From assembly GCF_022811525.1 (NCBI RefSeq), contig NZ_CP063982.1, positions 2,604,001 through 2,668,000 of the forward strand: a stretch of DNA of 64,000 nt, given 5' to 3'. The DNA is from Orrella daihaiensis. GTDB lineage: Bacteria; Pseudomonadota; Gammaproteobacteria; Burkholderiales; Burkholderiaceae_B. This document shows positions 24,428 to 34,589 of this stretch, one piece after another (the stretch's first letter is position 1; each line of letters opens with the position of its first letter). The translations under genes and the position numbers were made by a program. The notes beneath the pieces were generated by a model, which ran no database searches, was not told the DNA's origin, and was given only the letters and a program-made list of their open reading frames with translations.

Positions 24428-25480
24428 ATGGCAACACAGCGCCTTGCCTTGCGAATCGTCAATTGGCAGCGAACCCATGGGCGCAATGAGCTGCCCTGGC
24501 AGAACACCCGTGATCCTTACCGGGTCTGGCTGTCAGAGATTATGTTGCAACAAACCCAGGTCACCACTGTCATCGACTATTACCACAGGTTTGTAGAGCG
24601 TTTTCCGTCGGTCAAGTCCTTGGCAAACGCAGACATTGATGAGGTTCTCGCGCTTTGGGCAGGTCTGGGCTATTACGCCCGCGCGCGCAACCTGCACGCT
24701 TGCGCCAAGACCGTCGTTGACCTGTGGCAAGGAGAGTTTCCAGAGCTCGCGGCCGATCTCGAGACCTTACCAGGAATCGGTGCCTCGACTGCAGCGGCCA
24801 TTGCAGCTTTTTGTCATGGCCAGCGAGTCGCCATACTGGATGGCAACGTCAAACGTGTTCTGACTCGCTACTTCGCGATTCGTGATGACATCACCCTAAC
24901 TGCCACGAATCGGCGCCTTTGGGAAATCGCGCAAAACGAAGTGCCAAGCCATCAACTCATCAGTGCCCAGCCTGATGCCATGGCTCGCTACACCCAAGGC
25001 ATGATGGATTTGGGTGCCACCGTGTGCACCCGCCACAAGCCCAAATGCAAGCAGTGTCCTGTACAACAGCACTGCCTCGCCAACGAACTCGGGGTGCCTG
25101 AGGAGTTCCCGGTCAAAACAGTCAAAAGGCGAGACAAGCCCGTGCGAGATCTCAACTTGCTATGGCTAACGGTGAATGGACACGTGCTGCTCGAAAAACG
25201 TCCAGACCAAGGCATCTGGGGAGGACTATGGTGCCTGCCAACTGACACAAACATCTGTAGCCAACTCGGACTTGGAGCCGCTGTGCCAATGGCAAGCTTC
25301 GCCCATGAATTGACTCACTTTCGAATGGTCATTACCCCATGGCGCTTGCACCACGCCGCAGCATCGCAAACCTTTCAAACGCTCAACAAAAACCAGCGTT
25401 GGGTTCCATTGCTCAGCCTTGATGGCTACGGGCTACCCAAACCGGTGCGGGCATTACTTGCGGGCATTGATGATCGGTGA
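24428..25480 (+). CDS. mutY: Adenine DNA glycosylase MutY
   Basis: Removes adenine mispaired with 8-oxoguanine. The 350-residue protein has the catalytic Glu in 'LSEIMLQQTQV', the helix-hairpin-helix 'LPGIGASTAAAIAAF' with the catalytic Asp in 'ILDGNVKRVL', and the [4Fe-4S] cysteines in 'CTRHKPKCKQCPVQQHC'. A C-terminal Nudix-like 8-oxoG recognition domain follows ('VLLEKRPDQGIWGGLWCLP'). The last 55 bp are antisense to the end of rodA. Confidence 0.96.
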   Translation: MATQRLALRIVNWQRTHGRNELPWQNTRDPYRVWLSEIMLQQTQVTTVIDYYHRFVERFPSVKSLANADIDEVLALWAGLGYYARARNLHACAKTVVDLWQGEFPELAADLETLPGIGASTAAAIAAFCHGQRVAILDGNVKRVLTRYFAIRDDITLTATNRRLWEIAQNEVPSHQLISAQPDAMARYTQGMMDLGATVCTRHKPKCKQCPVQQHCLANELGVPEEFPVKTVKRRDKPVRDLNLLWLTVNGHVLLEKRPDQGIWGGLWCLPTDTNICSQLGLGAAVPMASFAHELTHFRMVITPWRLHHAAASQTFQTLNKNQRWVPLLSLDGYGLPKPVRALLAGIDDR

Positions 25481-26595
25481 GCGCTGACACTCATCAAGAT
25501 CCCAAGTGCTAGCGCTAACGTGAGTAATGCAGTGCCGCCATAGCTAAAAAACGGCAACGGTACACCCACCACCGGCAAGATACCGATCACCATACCGATG
25601 TTTACAAATACGTAGACAAACAACACCATGGTGAGACTGCTAGCTGCCAAACGACAAAACGTCGTCTCAGAACGCTGCGCGATCACCAAGCCTCGAGCAA
25701 CCATCAATAAAAATAAAAACAGCAGGGCCACGGAGCCGTACAGCCCGAACTCCTCAGCAAACACCGCAAAAATGAAGTCAGTTGTACGCTCCGGTATGAA
25801 ATCCAACTGCGCTTGCGTGCCTTCCATGTAACCACGACCATACAGCCCGCCTGAACCGACTGCAATGGTTGACTGAATGGTGTGAAATCCTTTACCCAGT
25901 GGATCCTTGGCAGGATCGAGCAATGTACAAACGCGACCTTTCTGGTATTCGTGCAAGACTACCCAATCGGTCTGCGGAGCGCACAACGAGTCCTCGTAGG
26001 CCAACACCAAACCAATGCCAAGTACGGCTGCGATCGTAACTGGAACAAGCAACTTGAAAGACAGCCCTGCAAAATACAACACAAAAAATCCTGCGCTAGC
26101 GACCAGCAAGGCTGTGCCGAGATCGGGTTGACGCACAATCAATAAAAACGGCACCGCGACAAGCACCAGCCCAATCAGGTAGTCAAGCGGGTTGCGCTTG
26201 CCTTCGCGCTTTTGAAAGTACCAAGCCAGTAGCAGTGGCAATGCTATTTTCATGATCTCAGAAGGCTGCAAGCGAACGAAGCCGAGGTCTAACCAGCGAG
26301 TAGCGCCTTTACTGGTATCACCAACAAACATGACCGCCACTAAAAGGAACAGGCCAGCGCCATACAAAAGGGGTGCCATCTTGGCTAGCCACTGTGGCGG
26401 AACCAACGCAACTGTCCACATCAACACGAGTGCAAACACAAAATATTGGCTTTGATCTTCAAACCGCCAGTCGGTGCCGCCAACAGCCGAGTGCATCACC
26501 AGCAGACCGATGCCAGACAGACATGCCACGATCAGCAGCAAAGGCCAATCAATGGCACGCAACCCCTGCATGAGCCAGTTAAAGAGGCTAATCAT
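25426..26595 (-). CDS. rodA: Peptidoglycan glycosyltransferase RodA
   Basis: SEDS-family polymerase of the elongasome, acting with PBP2. The 389-residue polytopic protein shows 'GATRWLDLGFVRLQPSEIMKIALPL' in two overlapping conserved blocks, 'RQPDLGTALLV', 'PERTTDFIFAVFAEEFG' and 'GVPLPFFSYGGTALLT'. Its ATG overlaps the mrdA stop (ATGA). The 3' end overlaps mutY on the opposite strand by 55 bp. Confidence 0.96.
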   Translation of the reverse strand: MISLFNWLMQGLRAIDWPLLLIVACLSGIGLLVMHSAVGGTDWRFEDQSQYFVFALVLMWTVALVPPQWLAKMAPLLYGAGLFLLVAVMFVGDTSKGATRWLDLGFVRLQPSEIMKIALPLLLAWYFQKREGKRNPLDYLIGLVLVAVPFLLIVRQPDLGTALLVASAGFFVLYFAGLSFKLLVPVTIAAVLGIGLVLAYEDSLCAPQTDWVVLHEYQKGRVCTLLDPAKDPLGKGFHTIQSTIAVGSGGLYGRGYMEGTQAQLDFIPERTTDFIFAVFAEEFGLYGSVALLFLFLLMVARGLVIAQRSETTFCRLAASSLTMVLFVYVFVNIGMVIGILPVVGVPLPFFSYGGTALLTLALALGILMSVSAHRSSMPASNARTGLGSP

Positions 26596-28472
26596 CTCGC
26601 TGTCTCACCAACGGGTGCTTTTGCAACATCAGCCGTTTCAGGCATCAGCCATGCGTCAAACACTGCTCGGGCAATAGGGGCGGCCACTTCGCTGCCCCAC
26701 CCTGCATTTTCGACTAAAACTGCCAGGGCAATGGTCGGGTTTTTGCTCGGCGCATAGCCCATGAAGGCCGAATGATCTCTGAGTCGCTCATCAACCTCAT
26801 CGCGCTTGTACTTGGCGCCCTTGAGGTTAAAGAGCTGAATCGTGCCAGTTTTGCCGGCGACTTCGTAAGGTGCCGTTGCAAATGCTTTGCGAGCGGTACC
26901 TACCTTTGTGACATCCACGAGTGCATCGCGCACAGCACTGACCGCTTTAGGATCCAGATCAATTCTATGCATCACTTCCGATGGCACCGGCTCAGCCGAG
27001 CCGCCACGCTTGATTGCCCGTACGAGCTGAGGACGATAGTAGGTACCACCGTTTGCAAGCACTGCAGTAGCCTGAGCCAATTGCATCAGTGAGAAAGCGT
27101 TGTAACCCTGCCCAATCAGCACAGACACAGTTTCGCCCGGATACCAGCGTTGCTGCTCGGCATCTTTAAAAGCTGATTTCTTCCAGTCGGTCGAAGGTAA
27201 GATGCCCGTGCGTTCACCAACCAGATCAATGCCAGTTTTTTGTCCGAAACCGAACGGTTTCATGAAGTCATGCAGCGCATCAACCGTGATCTCCTCAGCC
27301 ATGGAGTAGTAATAAACGTCTGACGACACCACTAGCGACTTGTGCACATCGACATGACCGTAGGGCACGGAACCGGCGTTTCTAAACCGGGTTTTACCCA
27401 TCTCGTAATAGCCAGGATCGTAGATTTTTGTATCGGGTGTGCGTTTGCCAAGGGCCATCGCTGCTAACGCCACGAATGGTTTATATGTCGAACCGATAGG
27501 GTAGGTACCGTACACAGGCCGGGTAATCAGCGGCTTGTCTTCTGATTCATTCAGTTGCTTCCAACTCTCATGGTCGATCCCATCGACAAACAAATTGGGA
27601 TCAAACGAAGGTTGCGACACAAAGGCCAGAATCTCGCCATTGTTCGGATCGATAGCCACTAATGCACCACGCTGCCCCTCAAAAGCCTGCTCCGCAATAC
27701 GCTGCAGCCGCAAATCCAACGAAAGGACCAGGTCATGACCCGGCACTGGGTCAATTCGGTGCAAGGTTTGAACTGGCTTGCCGCGAGCCGTGACCTCGAG
27801 CGATTCGATGCCTGTCTGACCGTGCAACTGGGTTTCCCAGGATTTTTCAATGCCTTTTTTTCCAATCACATCTGTGCCGCGGTAATTCCCAAGCTCATTA
27901 CTGGCATCCAGGTTTTGCAGGTCTCGCTCTGATATGCGACCGATGTAGCCCACCACGTGCGCTGCACTCTGACCTTGAGGATATTGACGCACCCACCGCG
28001 CTTTTAACTCTACGCCTGGAAATCGGAATGCCTGAGCCGCAAAATATGCGGCCTCCGTATCAGACAGGTCGTTACGCAGCAAAACTGGCGCAAACGGACC
28101 CGCTTCACGCAAACGGCGTTCGAATTGACGTTTTTGTCGATCAGACAGCGATACCACCCGTTCAAGATCCGCCAAGAGTCCATCCATGGAATCAACCTGG
28201 GCCGGTACCACATCGAGTGTGTAACTCAAATAATTGCGCGCCAGTACCTCACCGTTTCGGTCCAGAATTTCACCGCGACGCGGCGGGATAGGTACAACAG
28301 CCGTGCGGTTGTTGTCGGCTCGCTGCAGCAGGCCATGATGCTGCTGAACCTGTAAAACCCACAAACGCCAACCGAGTAAACCGAATGCCAGCAATACAGC
28401 GAAGCCAGCCACCCAGACCCGAAGGCCGAAGCGGTTACGTTCACGTTCGTTGGCACTTTTAAAGTCAAACAT
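26592..28472 (-). CDS. mrdA: Penicillin-binding protein 2
   Basis: Monofunctional D,D-transpeptidase of the elongasome. The 626-residue protein has one N-terminal membrane span (about 20-40), a PBP dimerisation domain beginning near 'RGEILDRNGEVLARN', and the transpeptidase motifs S-x-x-K in 'GSTYKPF', S-x-N-type 'SSDVYYY' and K-T-G in 'AGKTGTIQLF'. It sits between mreD and rodA in the standard mreBCD-mrdA-rodA order. Confidence 0.96.
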   Translation of the reverse strand: MFDFKSANERERNRFGLRVWVAGFAVLLAFGLLGWRLWVLQVQQHHGLLQRADNNRTAVVPIPPRRGEILDRNGEVLARNYLSYTLDVVPAQVDSMDGLLADLERVVSLSDRQKRQFERRLREAGPFAPVLLRNDLSDTEAAYFAAQAFRFPGVELKARWVRQYPQGQSAAHVVGYIGRISERDLQNLDASNELGNYRGTDVIGKKGIEKSWETQLHGQTGIESLEVTARGKPVQTLHRIDPVPGHDLVLSLDLRLQRIAEQAFEGQRGALVAIDPNNGEILAFVSQPSFDPNLFVDGIDHESWKQLNESEDKPLITRPVYGTYPIGSTYKPFVALAAMALGKRTPDTKIYDPGYYEMGKTRFRNAGSVPYGHVDVHKSLVVSSDVYYYSMAEEITVDALHDFMKPFGFGQKTGIDLVGERTGILPSTDWKKSAFKDAEQQRWYPGETVSVLIGQGYNAFSLMQLAQATAVLANGGTYYRPQLVRAIKRGGSAEPVPSEVMHRIDLDPKAVSAVRDALVDVTKVGTARKAFATAPYEVAGKTGTIQLFNLKGAKYKRDEVDERLRDHSAFMGYAPSKNPTIALAVLVENAGWGSEVAAPIARAVFDAWLMPETADVAKAPVGETAR

Positions 28473-28485
28473 GCAAAATAGATCG

Positions 28486-29049
28486 TCAATCCGTCTGCGA
28501 GTTCATTGCAGCGAGTCGGTTGCCCGGCAACAATAGGATCCATCCTACCGGCACCCACAGCAGCGAGGCAAGCAAAATGGCTGCTGCCCACCACCATCCC
28601 GGCCATACGCCCATCAGCGAGGCAGTCAGCGCGAGCGTCAGCGTGCGAGCCAACACGAAGACTGGCAGCATGTGCAGAGCCTGCCGCCAAAGGTTAAACC
28701 GCAACAGGCGTCGCCGCAGGACCACCGCCCCGTAGCACACCAATACATAGGTGAGCGCATACTGGCCCAAGGGTCCGGAATCATGGACATCAATGAGTAG
28801 ACCGAAGACAAAGCCAGCGACCAGACCCACCTTATTACCCTCATGCACCACCCAAAAAGCGATCACCAGCATCAGCAGGTCTGGGGCCCAGATCGCCATA
28901 CGCCATGGCAATAGGCTCAATAAAAACACCAGCAATATCGAACCCCAGACAACCCAACCATCAGTGTGCACATCCCTGCTGTCAGCGCCCATGCCCACCG
29001 TACGCAGCAATCCGGCGCGCGCCTCTACGCCACCGTTATCTCGTCGCAT
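28486..29049 (-). CDS. mreD: Rod shape-determining protein MreD
   Basis: Small polytopic inner-membrane protein (187 residues, five to six predicted spans) of the elongasome. Family marks are 'LPWRMAIWAPDLLMLVIAFW', 'GFVFGLLIDVHDSGPLGQYAL' read across two blocks, and 'LRFNLWRQALHMLPV'. The N-terminal 28 residues are an extension with few conserved features. It overlaps mreC by 14 bp. Confidence 0.92.
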   Translation of the reverse strand: MRRDNGGVEARAGLLRTVGMGADSRDVHTDGWVVWGSILLVFLLSLLPWRMAIWAPDLLMLVIAFWVVHEGNKVGLVAGFVFGLLIDVHDSGPLGQYALTYVLVCYGAVVLRRRLLRFNLWRQALHMLPVFVLARTLTLALTASLMGVWPGWWWAAAILLASLLWVPVGWILLLPGNRLAAMNSQTD

Positions 29050-29944
29050 CGGCTGGCTCCTCGCTCGATAGCTGATTCGCTTGAGTATCTTTTTCTGTTG
29101 CCTGATTTAACGGCACTTTAAGTACCAGAAAATGCCGATACCTCTCTGGATAGGCAGTTGGTTCGGCCAATGCTCTGGCAAATCCTGAAGCCGCATCGCG
29201 CTCCACACTTTGCACGGTAGCCACCGACAAACCGGACGGGAAACCACCCCCCACGCCACTGGTCACCAAAGCATCACCTACGCGGATATCTGCATCCGAT
29301 GAGAAATAACGAACCTCTAGCTTGCCAGGCACGGTGGATCCAAAGGCAATCAGGCGCAGTCCATTGCGCAGCAATTGCACCGGTATCGCAAGTTGCTCAT
29401 CGGTGAGCATGGCGGCCTCGGCAGAAAACGGCGTCACCCGAATCACCTGACCAACCACACCACCCTCGTCGATCACGGGCATGCCGGGAGCGATGCCATC
29501 GCGACTACCCTTGTTAAATACCAGCCGGCGGCGAAATGGCGTCACCGGCTCATACAGGACTTCGACCACCACAGTGGGATAAGCAGGCCGTTGCTCGACC
29601 ACGCCGAGCAAGCGTCGCAACTGTTCGTTCTCGGTCAATAACTGGGCGGCATTGGTTACAACTTGGGACAGCTCGATGCGCTGGCGTCGCAGGTCATCAC
29701 TTTCTTGCTGCAGCATACGAGCCGCATTGGTGTAGTCCTGCACCAGCGTGACAGCGTCACGCGGCAGCATTACAGCACGCTGAAACGGGTAGAGTCCAAT
29801 ACCGATCGCCTGGCGCACTGGATTAAGTAGGCGCGAATTGGCATCCACCACCAGCAAAACGACACAAACCAAGCCAAGCAAAACAAGCTTGACCTCGGCC
29901 GGCACACTGCGCCGAAACAATTGCAGATCAACGTTGCGAGCCAT
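29036..29944 (-). CDS. mreC: Cell shape-determining protein MreC
   Basis: Bitopic inner-membrane scaffold of the elongasome, 302 residues. One N-terminal span (about 18-38), then a coiled coil (about 75-115, 'ESDDLRRQRIELSQVVTNAAQ' region), then the beta-barrel core with 'VVEVLYEPVTPFRRRLVFNKG' and 'GMPVIDEGGVVGQVIRV', 'DALVTSGVGGGFPSGLSVATV'. 77 bp separate it from mreB. Confidence 0.95.
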   Translation of the reverse strand: MARNVDLQLFRRSVPAEVKLVLLGLVCVVLLVVDANSRLLNPVRQAIGIGLYPFQRAVMLPRDAVTLVQDYTNAARMLQQESDDLRRQRIELSQVVTNAAQLLTENEQLRRLLGVVEQRPAYPTVVVEVLYEPVTPFRRRLVFNKGSRDGIAPGMPVIDEGGVVGQVIRVTPFSAEAAMLTDEQLAIPVQLLRNGLRLIAFGSTVPGKLEVRYFSSDADIRVGDALVTSGVGGGFPSGLSVATVQSVERDAASGFARALAEPTAYPERYRHFLVLKVPLNQATEKDTQANQLSSEEPADATR

Positions 29945-30021
29945 GACTAGTCGCTTTTAAAACAAGCTCTTGATGACCGCCCCGCACACACTGACCTATG
30001 CTGTGGCCAGCCTGGCAGAAT

Positions 30022-31065
30022 TTAGTCGTCGATAAAGATCGCACCAAGCTTTTCCAGGTGCTCCAGAGCATCGCCGCAGCCGCGCACCACACACGTCAAG
30101 GGATCCTCAGCCACCACAACAGGCAAACCGGTCTCTTCCTGTAACAGTCGGTCGAGGTCTGCGAGCAAAGCACCACCGCCGGTTAAGGCGATACCTTTGT
30201 CAGTGATGTCAGCACCAAGTTCAGGTGGCGTGTTTTCAAGCGCAATTTTGACAGCAGACACGATCTGATTCAGGGGGTCGGTCAGCGATTCGAGTATCTC
30301 GTTAGAGGACACGGTAAAGCTGCGCGGCACACCTTCAGCCAGATTACGGCCTTTGACTTCGATTTCACGTACTTCAGCGCCCGGAAAGGCTGAACCAATC
30401 TCTTTTTTAATCAACTCTGCAGTTGGCTCACCAATCAGCATGCCGTAATTGCGGCGGATGTAATTGACAATCGCTTCATCAAATTTATCGCCACCGACCC
30501 TGACCGAGCCCTTGTAGACCATCCCGCCAAGCGAGATCACCGCCACCTCGGTCGTACCACCACCGATATCAACCACCATGGATCCACTGGCGTCTGAGAC
30601 GTTCAGACCAGCACCAATAGCCGCCGCCATGGGTTCCTCAATCAGGTAAACCTCACTGGCCCCCGCACCTAGGGCTGACTCGCGGATCGCGCGACGCTCA
30701 ACCTGCGTTGAACCACAAGGCACGCAAACGATAATGCGAGGGCTTGGCGCAAAGATATTACGCGGGTGGACCATGCGAATGAATTGCTTGAGCATTTGCT
30801 CTGTGACGGTGAAGTCAGCGATCACGCCGTCCTTCATCGGACGAATGGCTTCAATGTTACCCGGGACCCGACCAAGCATCTGCTTGGCCTCGCGACCAAC
30901 CGCCTGAATGATGCGTTTACCACCCCCGCCACTTTCGTGCCGGATCGCGACCACCGAAGGCTCATCAAGCACAATGCCCTTGCCACGAACATAGATCAGC
31001 GTATTGGCCGTACCGAGGTCGATAGCCATGTCGCTGGAAAAGTAACTACGCAGGAATCCGAACAT
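30022..31065 (-). CDS. mreB: Actin-like rod shape protein MreB
   Basis: Filament-forming actin homologue that guides lateral cell-wall synthesis. The 347-residue length with ATG at 31065 matches MreB exactly, beginning 'MFGFLRSYFSSDMAIDLGTA'. Nucleotide-binding motifs include 'DLGTANTLIY', 'VDIGGGTTEVAVISLGG' and 'ALTGGGALLADLDRLL'. The frame is open 74 codons further upstream, but that part has no homologous character and overlaps the gatC promoter region. It is divergent from gatC and first in the mreBCD-mrdA-rodA operon. Confidence 0.97.
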   Translation of the reverse strand: MFGFLRSYFSSDMAIDLGTANTLIYVRGKGIVLDEPSVVAIRHESGGGGKRIIQAVGREAKQMLGRVPGNIEAIRPMKDGVIADFTVTEQMLKQFIRMVHPRNIFAPSPRIIVCVPCGSTQVERRAIRESALGAGASEVYLIEEPMAAAIGAGLNVSDASGSMVVDIGGGTTEVAVISLGGMVYKGSVRVGGDKFDEAIVNYIRRNYGMLIGEPTAELIKKEIGSAFPGAEVREIEVKGRNLAEGVPRSFTVSSNEILESLTDPLNQIVSAVKIALENTPPELGADITDKGIALTGGGALLADLDRLLQEETGLPVVVAEDPLTCVVRGCGDALEHLEKLGAIFIDD

Positions 31066-31285
31066 GCAAAAGTAGCCAAAAAAAGAAGATAAAGACAGCC
31101 TGACGCCAGGTCGGTTCTTACCAAAATTAACGCAATACCAGCTTGGTGTTTCATTTGCTGAAATTGCGGTCAGTGTCAGCCGCCGATTAGCTCTAAATGA
31201 TAACTTATAATTGTGGGTTTCACGTACTGAAATCGCCAGCTCATCGATGTTCTTATCGTCTGCGCCGGCACAGGAATCTCCCATC

Positions 31286-31594
31286 ATGGCATTGACTGAA
31301 ACCGACGTGACTCGAATTGCACGACTCGCGAGGCTGCATCTTCAAAATACTGAGGTGCCAGCGCTACAAACCGAGCTAAATGAAGTCATGGGTCTTATTG
31401 AGCAACTGCAATCGATCAACACCGAGGGTATCGAACCGATGGCCCATCCCTTATCGGCCATTGGCGACATTGGCCTGCGTCTTCGGGAAGATCGAGCGTT
31501 GCCGACTAACGATGAGGCCACGCGCGAGCACTTCATGCAAAACGCCCCCGCTCGTGAAGCGGGTGTGTTTCTCGTGCCAAGAGTAATTGAGTGA
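31286..31594 (+). CDS. gatC: Asp/Glu-tRNA amidotransferase subunit C
   Basis: Small stabilising subunit (102 residues) of the GatCAB transamidosome that converts misacylated Glu-tRNAGln / Asp-tRNAAsn. It starts 'MALTETDVTRIARLARLHL' and contains 'NEVMGLIEQLQSINTEGIEP' and 'LREDRALP'. ATG at 31286 follows an AGGAA element. A perfect TATAAT is present at 31206-31211, though without a good -35 hexamer at proper spacing. The stop overlaps the GTG of gatA (GTGA). Confidence 0.95.
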   Translation: MALTETDVTRIARLARLHLQNTEVPALQTELNEVMGLIEQLQSINTEGIEPMAHPLSAIGDIGLRLREDRALPTNDEATREHFMQNAPAREAGVFLVPRVIE

Positions 31595-33138
31595 GCCTCA
31601 TGAGCAGATTCCTAAAAGAATTCCCCACCATTCGGGCGTTTCGTCAAGCGCTTGGTCAAGGTCAGTTCTCTGCGCAGGAAGCAGCCTCCACGCTGCTACA
31701 GGAAATCGAACAAAACCAGGCACTGAATGCCTTTGTGGATATCAACAAAGAGCTTACGCTGGCACAAGCCCTATTGGCCGACAAACAACTGACCGTGGGT
31801 GCGGATAGCGCCAACAGGGTTTTGCTGGGAACGCCGCTGGCGCACAAGGATATCTTTGTCACTGAAGGGTGGCGCACTACCGCCGGCAGCAAGATGCTGC
31901 GAGACTACCTGAGCCCTTTTAATGCCACTGTTATCGATGCCTTGAATGCAGCAGGCACCGTTAGCCTGGGTAAAGTCAGTTGTGACGAATTTGCGATGGG
32001 CTCGGGTAATGAGCACGCTGCGATCGGGCCAGTCTTGAACCCTTGGGATCATGAAGTCGTTCCAGGCGGATCATCAGGCGGCTCCGCAGCGGCCGTGGCT
32101 GCAGGGCTGGTGCTAGGGGCCACCGGTACTGACACGGGCGGCTCGGTCAGGCAACCAGCTGCGCTATGTGGGATTTGCGGTATCAAGCCGACTTACGGTG
32201 TGGCTTCCCGATTTGGGATGATTGCATACGCATCAAGCCTGGATCAGGCTGGCGTGATGGCCAATAACGCCGATGACCTGGCACTACTTCTCGATGCAAT
32301 CAGCGGTTTCGACCCGCGTGACGCCACCAGCATCGAAACATGCCACGGCACCGCCAATGCACCTGGACGTATCCTCGCTGATTACAACAAATGCCTCCAA
32401 TCGTATGTAGGCGACAAGCCATTAAAGGGCATACGCATCGGCGTACCGAAAGAATATTTCGGTCAGGGACTGAACAACGATGTGGCAACCGCAGTGCAAG
32501 CAGCCATTGCCGAACTTGAGGCGCTTGGCGCATCGCGAGTCGACATCTCACTGCCAAACACGGCCTATGCCATTCCCGCTTATTACGTCATCGCACCGGC
32601 TGAGGCCTCTAGTAACCTAGCCCGATATGATGCGGTGAGGTATGGGCATCGAACCAGCGAATACAGTGATCTTGAAGACATGACAGCGCGCTCGCGTACC
32701 GAAGGGTTTGGGGCTGAAGTCCGAAAGCGCATCATGATTGGCACCTACGTGCTTTCTCACGGTTACTACGACGCGTACTATTTGCAAGCCCAAAGAGTGC
32801 GGCGGCTAATCGCTGAAGGATTCCAGACCGCGTTCGCTAACCAGTGCGATGTCATTCTCGGCCCCGTGAATCCGACGGTCGCACCAGCGATCGGTAGCGT
32901 GGCACAAGATGCCACCGCTGAGTGGCTTGGTGACATCTATACATTGAGCGTTAATCTCGCTGGCTTGCCCGGCATGTCTATTCCATGTGGCTTTGCCCCC
33001 GGACACCGAGGTCAACCACTACCCGTTGGTTTGCAATTAATTGGAAATTATTTCGACGAGGGACGGATGCTGGCGATTGCTCACACCTACCAACAAGTCA
33101 CGGATTGGCATACTCGCCGCCCCGGAGGTGCAGCATGA
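31591..33138 (+). CDS. gatA: Asp/Glu-tRNA amidotransferase subunit A
   Basis: Glutaminase/amidase subunit. The 515-residue protein has the Ser-cisSer-Lys triad: Lys in 'LAHKDIFV', serines in 'PGGSSGGSAAAVAAG' and 'GTDTGGSVRQPAALCG'. The start is GTG at 31591, overlapping gatC, or ATG at 31600; both have weak Shine-Dalgarno sequences. It overlaps gatB by ATGA. Confidence 0.96.
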   Translation: MSLMSRFLKEFPTIRAFRQALGQGQFSAQEAASTLLQEIEQNQALNAFVDINKELTLAQALLADKQLTVGADSANRVLLGTPLAHKDIFVTEGWRTTAGSKMLRDYLSPFNATVIDALNAAGTVSLGKVSCDEFAMGSGNEHAAIGPVLNPWDHEVVPGGSSGGSAAAVAAGLVLGATGTDTGGSVRQPAALCGICGIKPTYGVASRFGMIAYASSLDQAGVMANNADDLALLLDAISGFDPRDATSIETCHGTANAPGRILADYNKCLQSYVGDKPLKGIRIGVPKEYFGQGLNNDVATAVQAAIAELEALGASRVDISLPNTAYAIPAYYVIAPAEASSNLARYDAVRYGHRTSEYSDLEDMTARSRTEGFGAEVRKRIMIGTYVLSHGYYDAYYLQAQRVRRLIAEGFQTAFANQCDVILGPVNPTVAPAIGSVAQDATAEWLGDIYTLSVNLAGLPGMSIPCGFAPGHRGQPLPVGLQLIGNYFDEGRMLAIAHTYQQVTDWHTRRPGGAA

Positions 33139-34589
33139 AGTGGGAAGTCGTCATTGGGTTGGAGACGCACGTCCAGTTGCGCACCCACAGCAAAATCTTT
33201 TCCAGCAGCTCCACCCGATACGGTGCAGCGCCAAACACGCAGGCCAATGAAGTTGACATGGCGTTGCCTGGCTCATTACCGGTACTGAACCGCCAGGCTG
33301 TTGAACACGCGATTCGATTCGGTTTAGCGATCGGTGCGCACATTGCACCGCGCTCCATTTTTGCGCGTAAAAATTATTTCTACCCTGACCTCCCCAAAAA
33401 CTACCAAATCAGTCAGTATGAAATTCCGGTGGTGTCAGGCGGAACGATCAATTGTGTTGTAGGCGATGAGCCACGCACATTTGCCCTCACGCGGGCGCAC
33501 CTTGAAGAGGATGCTGGCAAATCCTTACATGAAAACTTCACCGGTCCAGACGGCAAACCATGTTCTGGCATAGACCTGAACCGCGCCGGCACGCCACTGT
33601 TAGAAATTGTGTCAGAACCAGATATGCGCTCGGCTGCAGAAGCCGTTGCGTATGCCAAAGCACTGCATGCCTTGGTGACGTGGCTAGGCATCTGTGATGG
33701 CAACATGCAGGAGGGCTCGTTTCGAATCGACGCCAACGTTTCCGTGCGCCCATTCGGCCAAAAAGAGTTCGGTACCCGTACCGAGACCAAGAACGTCAAC
33801 TCGTTCAGATTTCTCGAGCGCGCCATCCTATTCGAAGTGCAACGTCAGATTGAACTGATCGAAGACGGTGGCACAGTGACACAGGAAACCAGGCTCTACG
33901 ACGCCGATCGCGATGAGACCCGGAGCATGCGTAGCAAAGAAGACGCGCATGACTATCGATATTTCCCAGACCCTGATCTGCCGCCATTGGTGATTAGCAA
34001 CGAGTGGATCGAGCAGGTTCGTGCCAATATGCCTGAGTTGCCGGAACAAATGCGTGAGCGCTTTGTCAACGACATGGGACTGGCGCCGGCCGACGCTGCT
34101 CAGATCTGCCAGGATCCCGAAGCAGCGCAGTATTTTGAAGCGGTGGCAAAAGCACTACCTGCCGGCCAAGGCAAATTAGCGGCCAACTGGTTGATGGGAG
34201 AAGTCTCAGCTGCTCTAAATCGTGATGACCTTACATTAAGCGCTTGCCCCGTCACACCAGAACAACTGGCAAAGCTGCTAGAGCGTATCATCGACGGCAC
34301 GATTTCCAACAAGATCGCCCGAGATGTGTTCAGTCAGATGTGGACTTCAGCAGACAAAGATGCCGACCAGATCATTGAGTCAAATGGCTTGAAGCAAATC
34401 AGTGACACGGGTGCAATCGGTGCCATGGTAGATGAAGTGATCGCCAACCATGCTGCAATCGTTGAGGAATACCGCGCTGGCAAACAAAAAGCATTCAACT
34501 CACTGGTCGGTCAGGTCATGAAACTGGCCAAGGGCAAAGCGAATCCAGCGCAGGTCAATGATCTGCTGAAACAAAAACTTGACGGTTAA
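33135..34589 (+). CDS. gatB: Asp/Glu-tRNA amidotransferase subunit B
   Basis: tRNA-binding kinase/transamidase subunit, 484 residues, beginning 'MKWEVVIGLETHVQLRTHSK'. Further marks are 'FYPDLPKNYQISQYEIP', 'EEDAGKSLHE', 'GSFRIDANVSVRP' and a C-terminal YqeY-like helical tail. GGAGG precedes the ATG at 33135. Its TAA shares bases with the TAA of the convergent pyrE gene (4-bp overlap). Confidence 0.97.
   Translation: MKWEVVIGLETHVQLRTHSKIFSSSSTRYGAAPNTQANEVDMALPGSLPVLNRQAVEHAIRFGLAIGAHIAPRSIFARKNYFYPDLPKNYQISQYEIPVVSGGTINCVVGDEPRTFALTRAHLEEDAGKSLHENFTGPDGKPCSGIDLNRAGTPLLEIVSEPDMRSAAEAVAYAKALHALVTWLGICDGNMQEGSFRIDANVSVRPFGQKEFGTRTETKNVNSFRFLERAILFEVQRQIELIEDGGTVTQETRLYDADRDETRSMRSKEDAHDYRYFPDPDLPPLVISNEWIEQVRANMPELPEQMRERFVNDMGLAPADAAQICQDPEAAQYFEAVAKALPAGQGKLAANWLMGEVSAALNRDDLTLSACPVTPEQLAKLLERIIDGTISNKIARDVFSQMWTSADKDADQIIESNGLKQISDTGAIGAMVDEVIANHAAIVEEYRAGKQKAFNSLVGQVMKLAKGKANPAQVNDLLKQKLDG

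Noticed and set aside
31066..31287. N-terminal extension of MreB by 74 residues
   Set aside because: The extension has no conserved features, would overlap gatC and its promoter region, and MreB ends up at the exact family length with the ATG at 31065.
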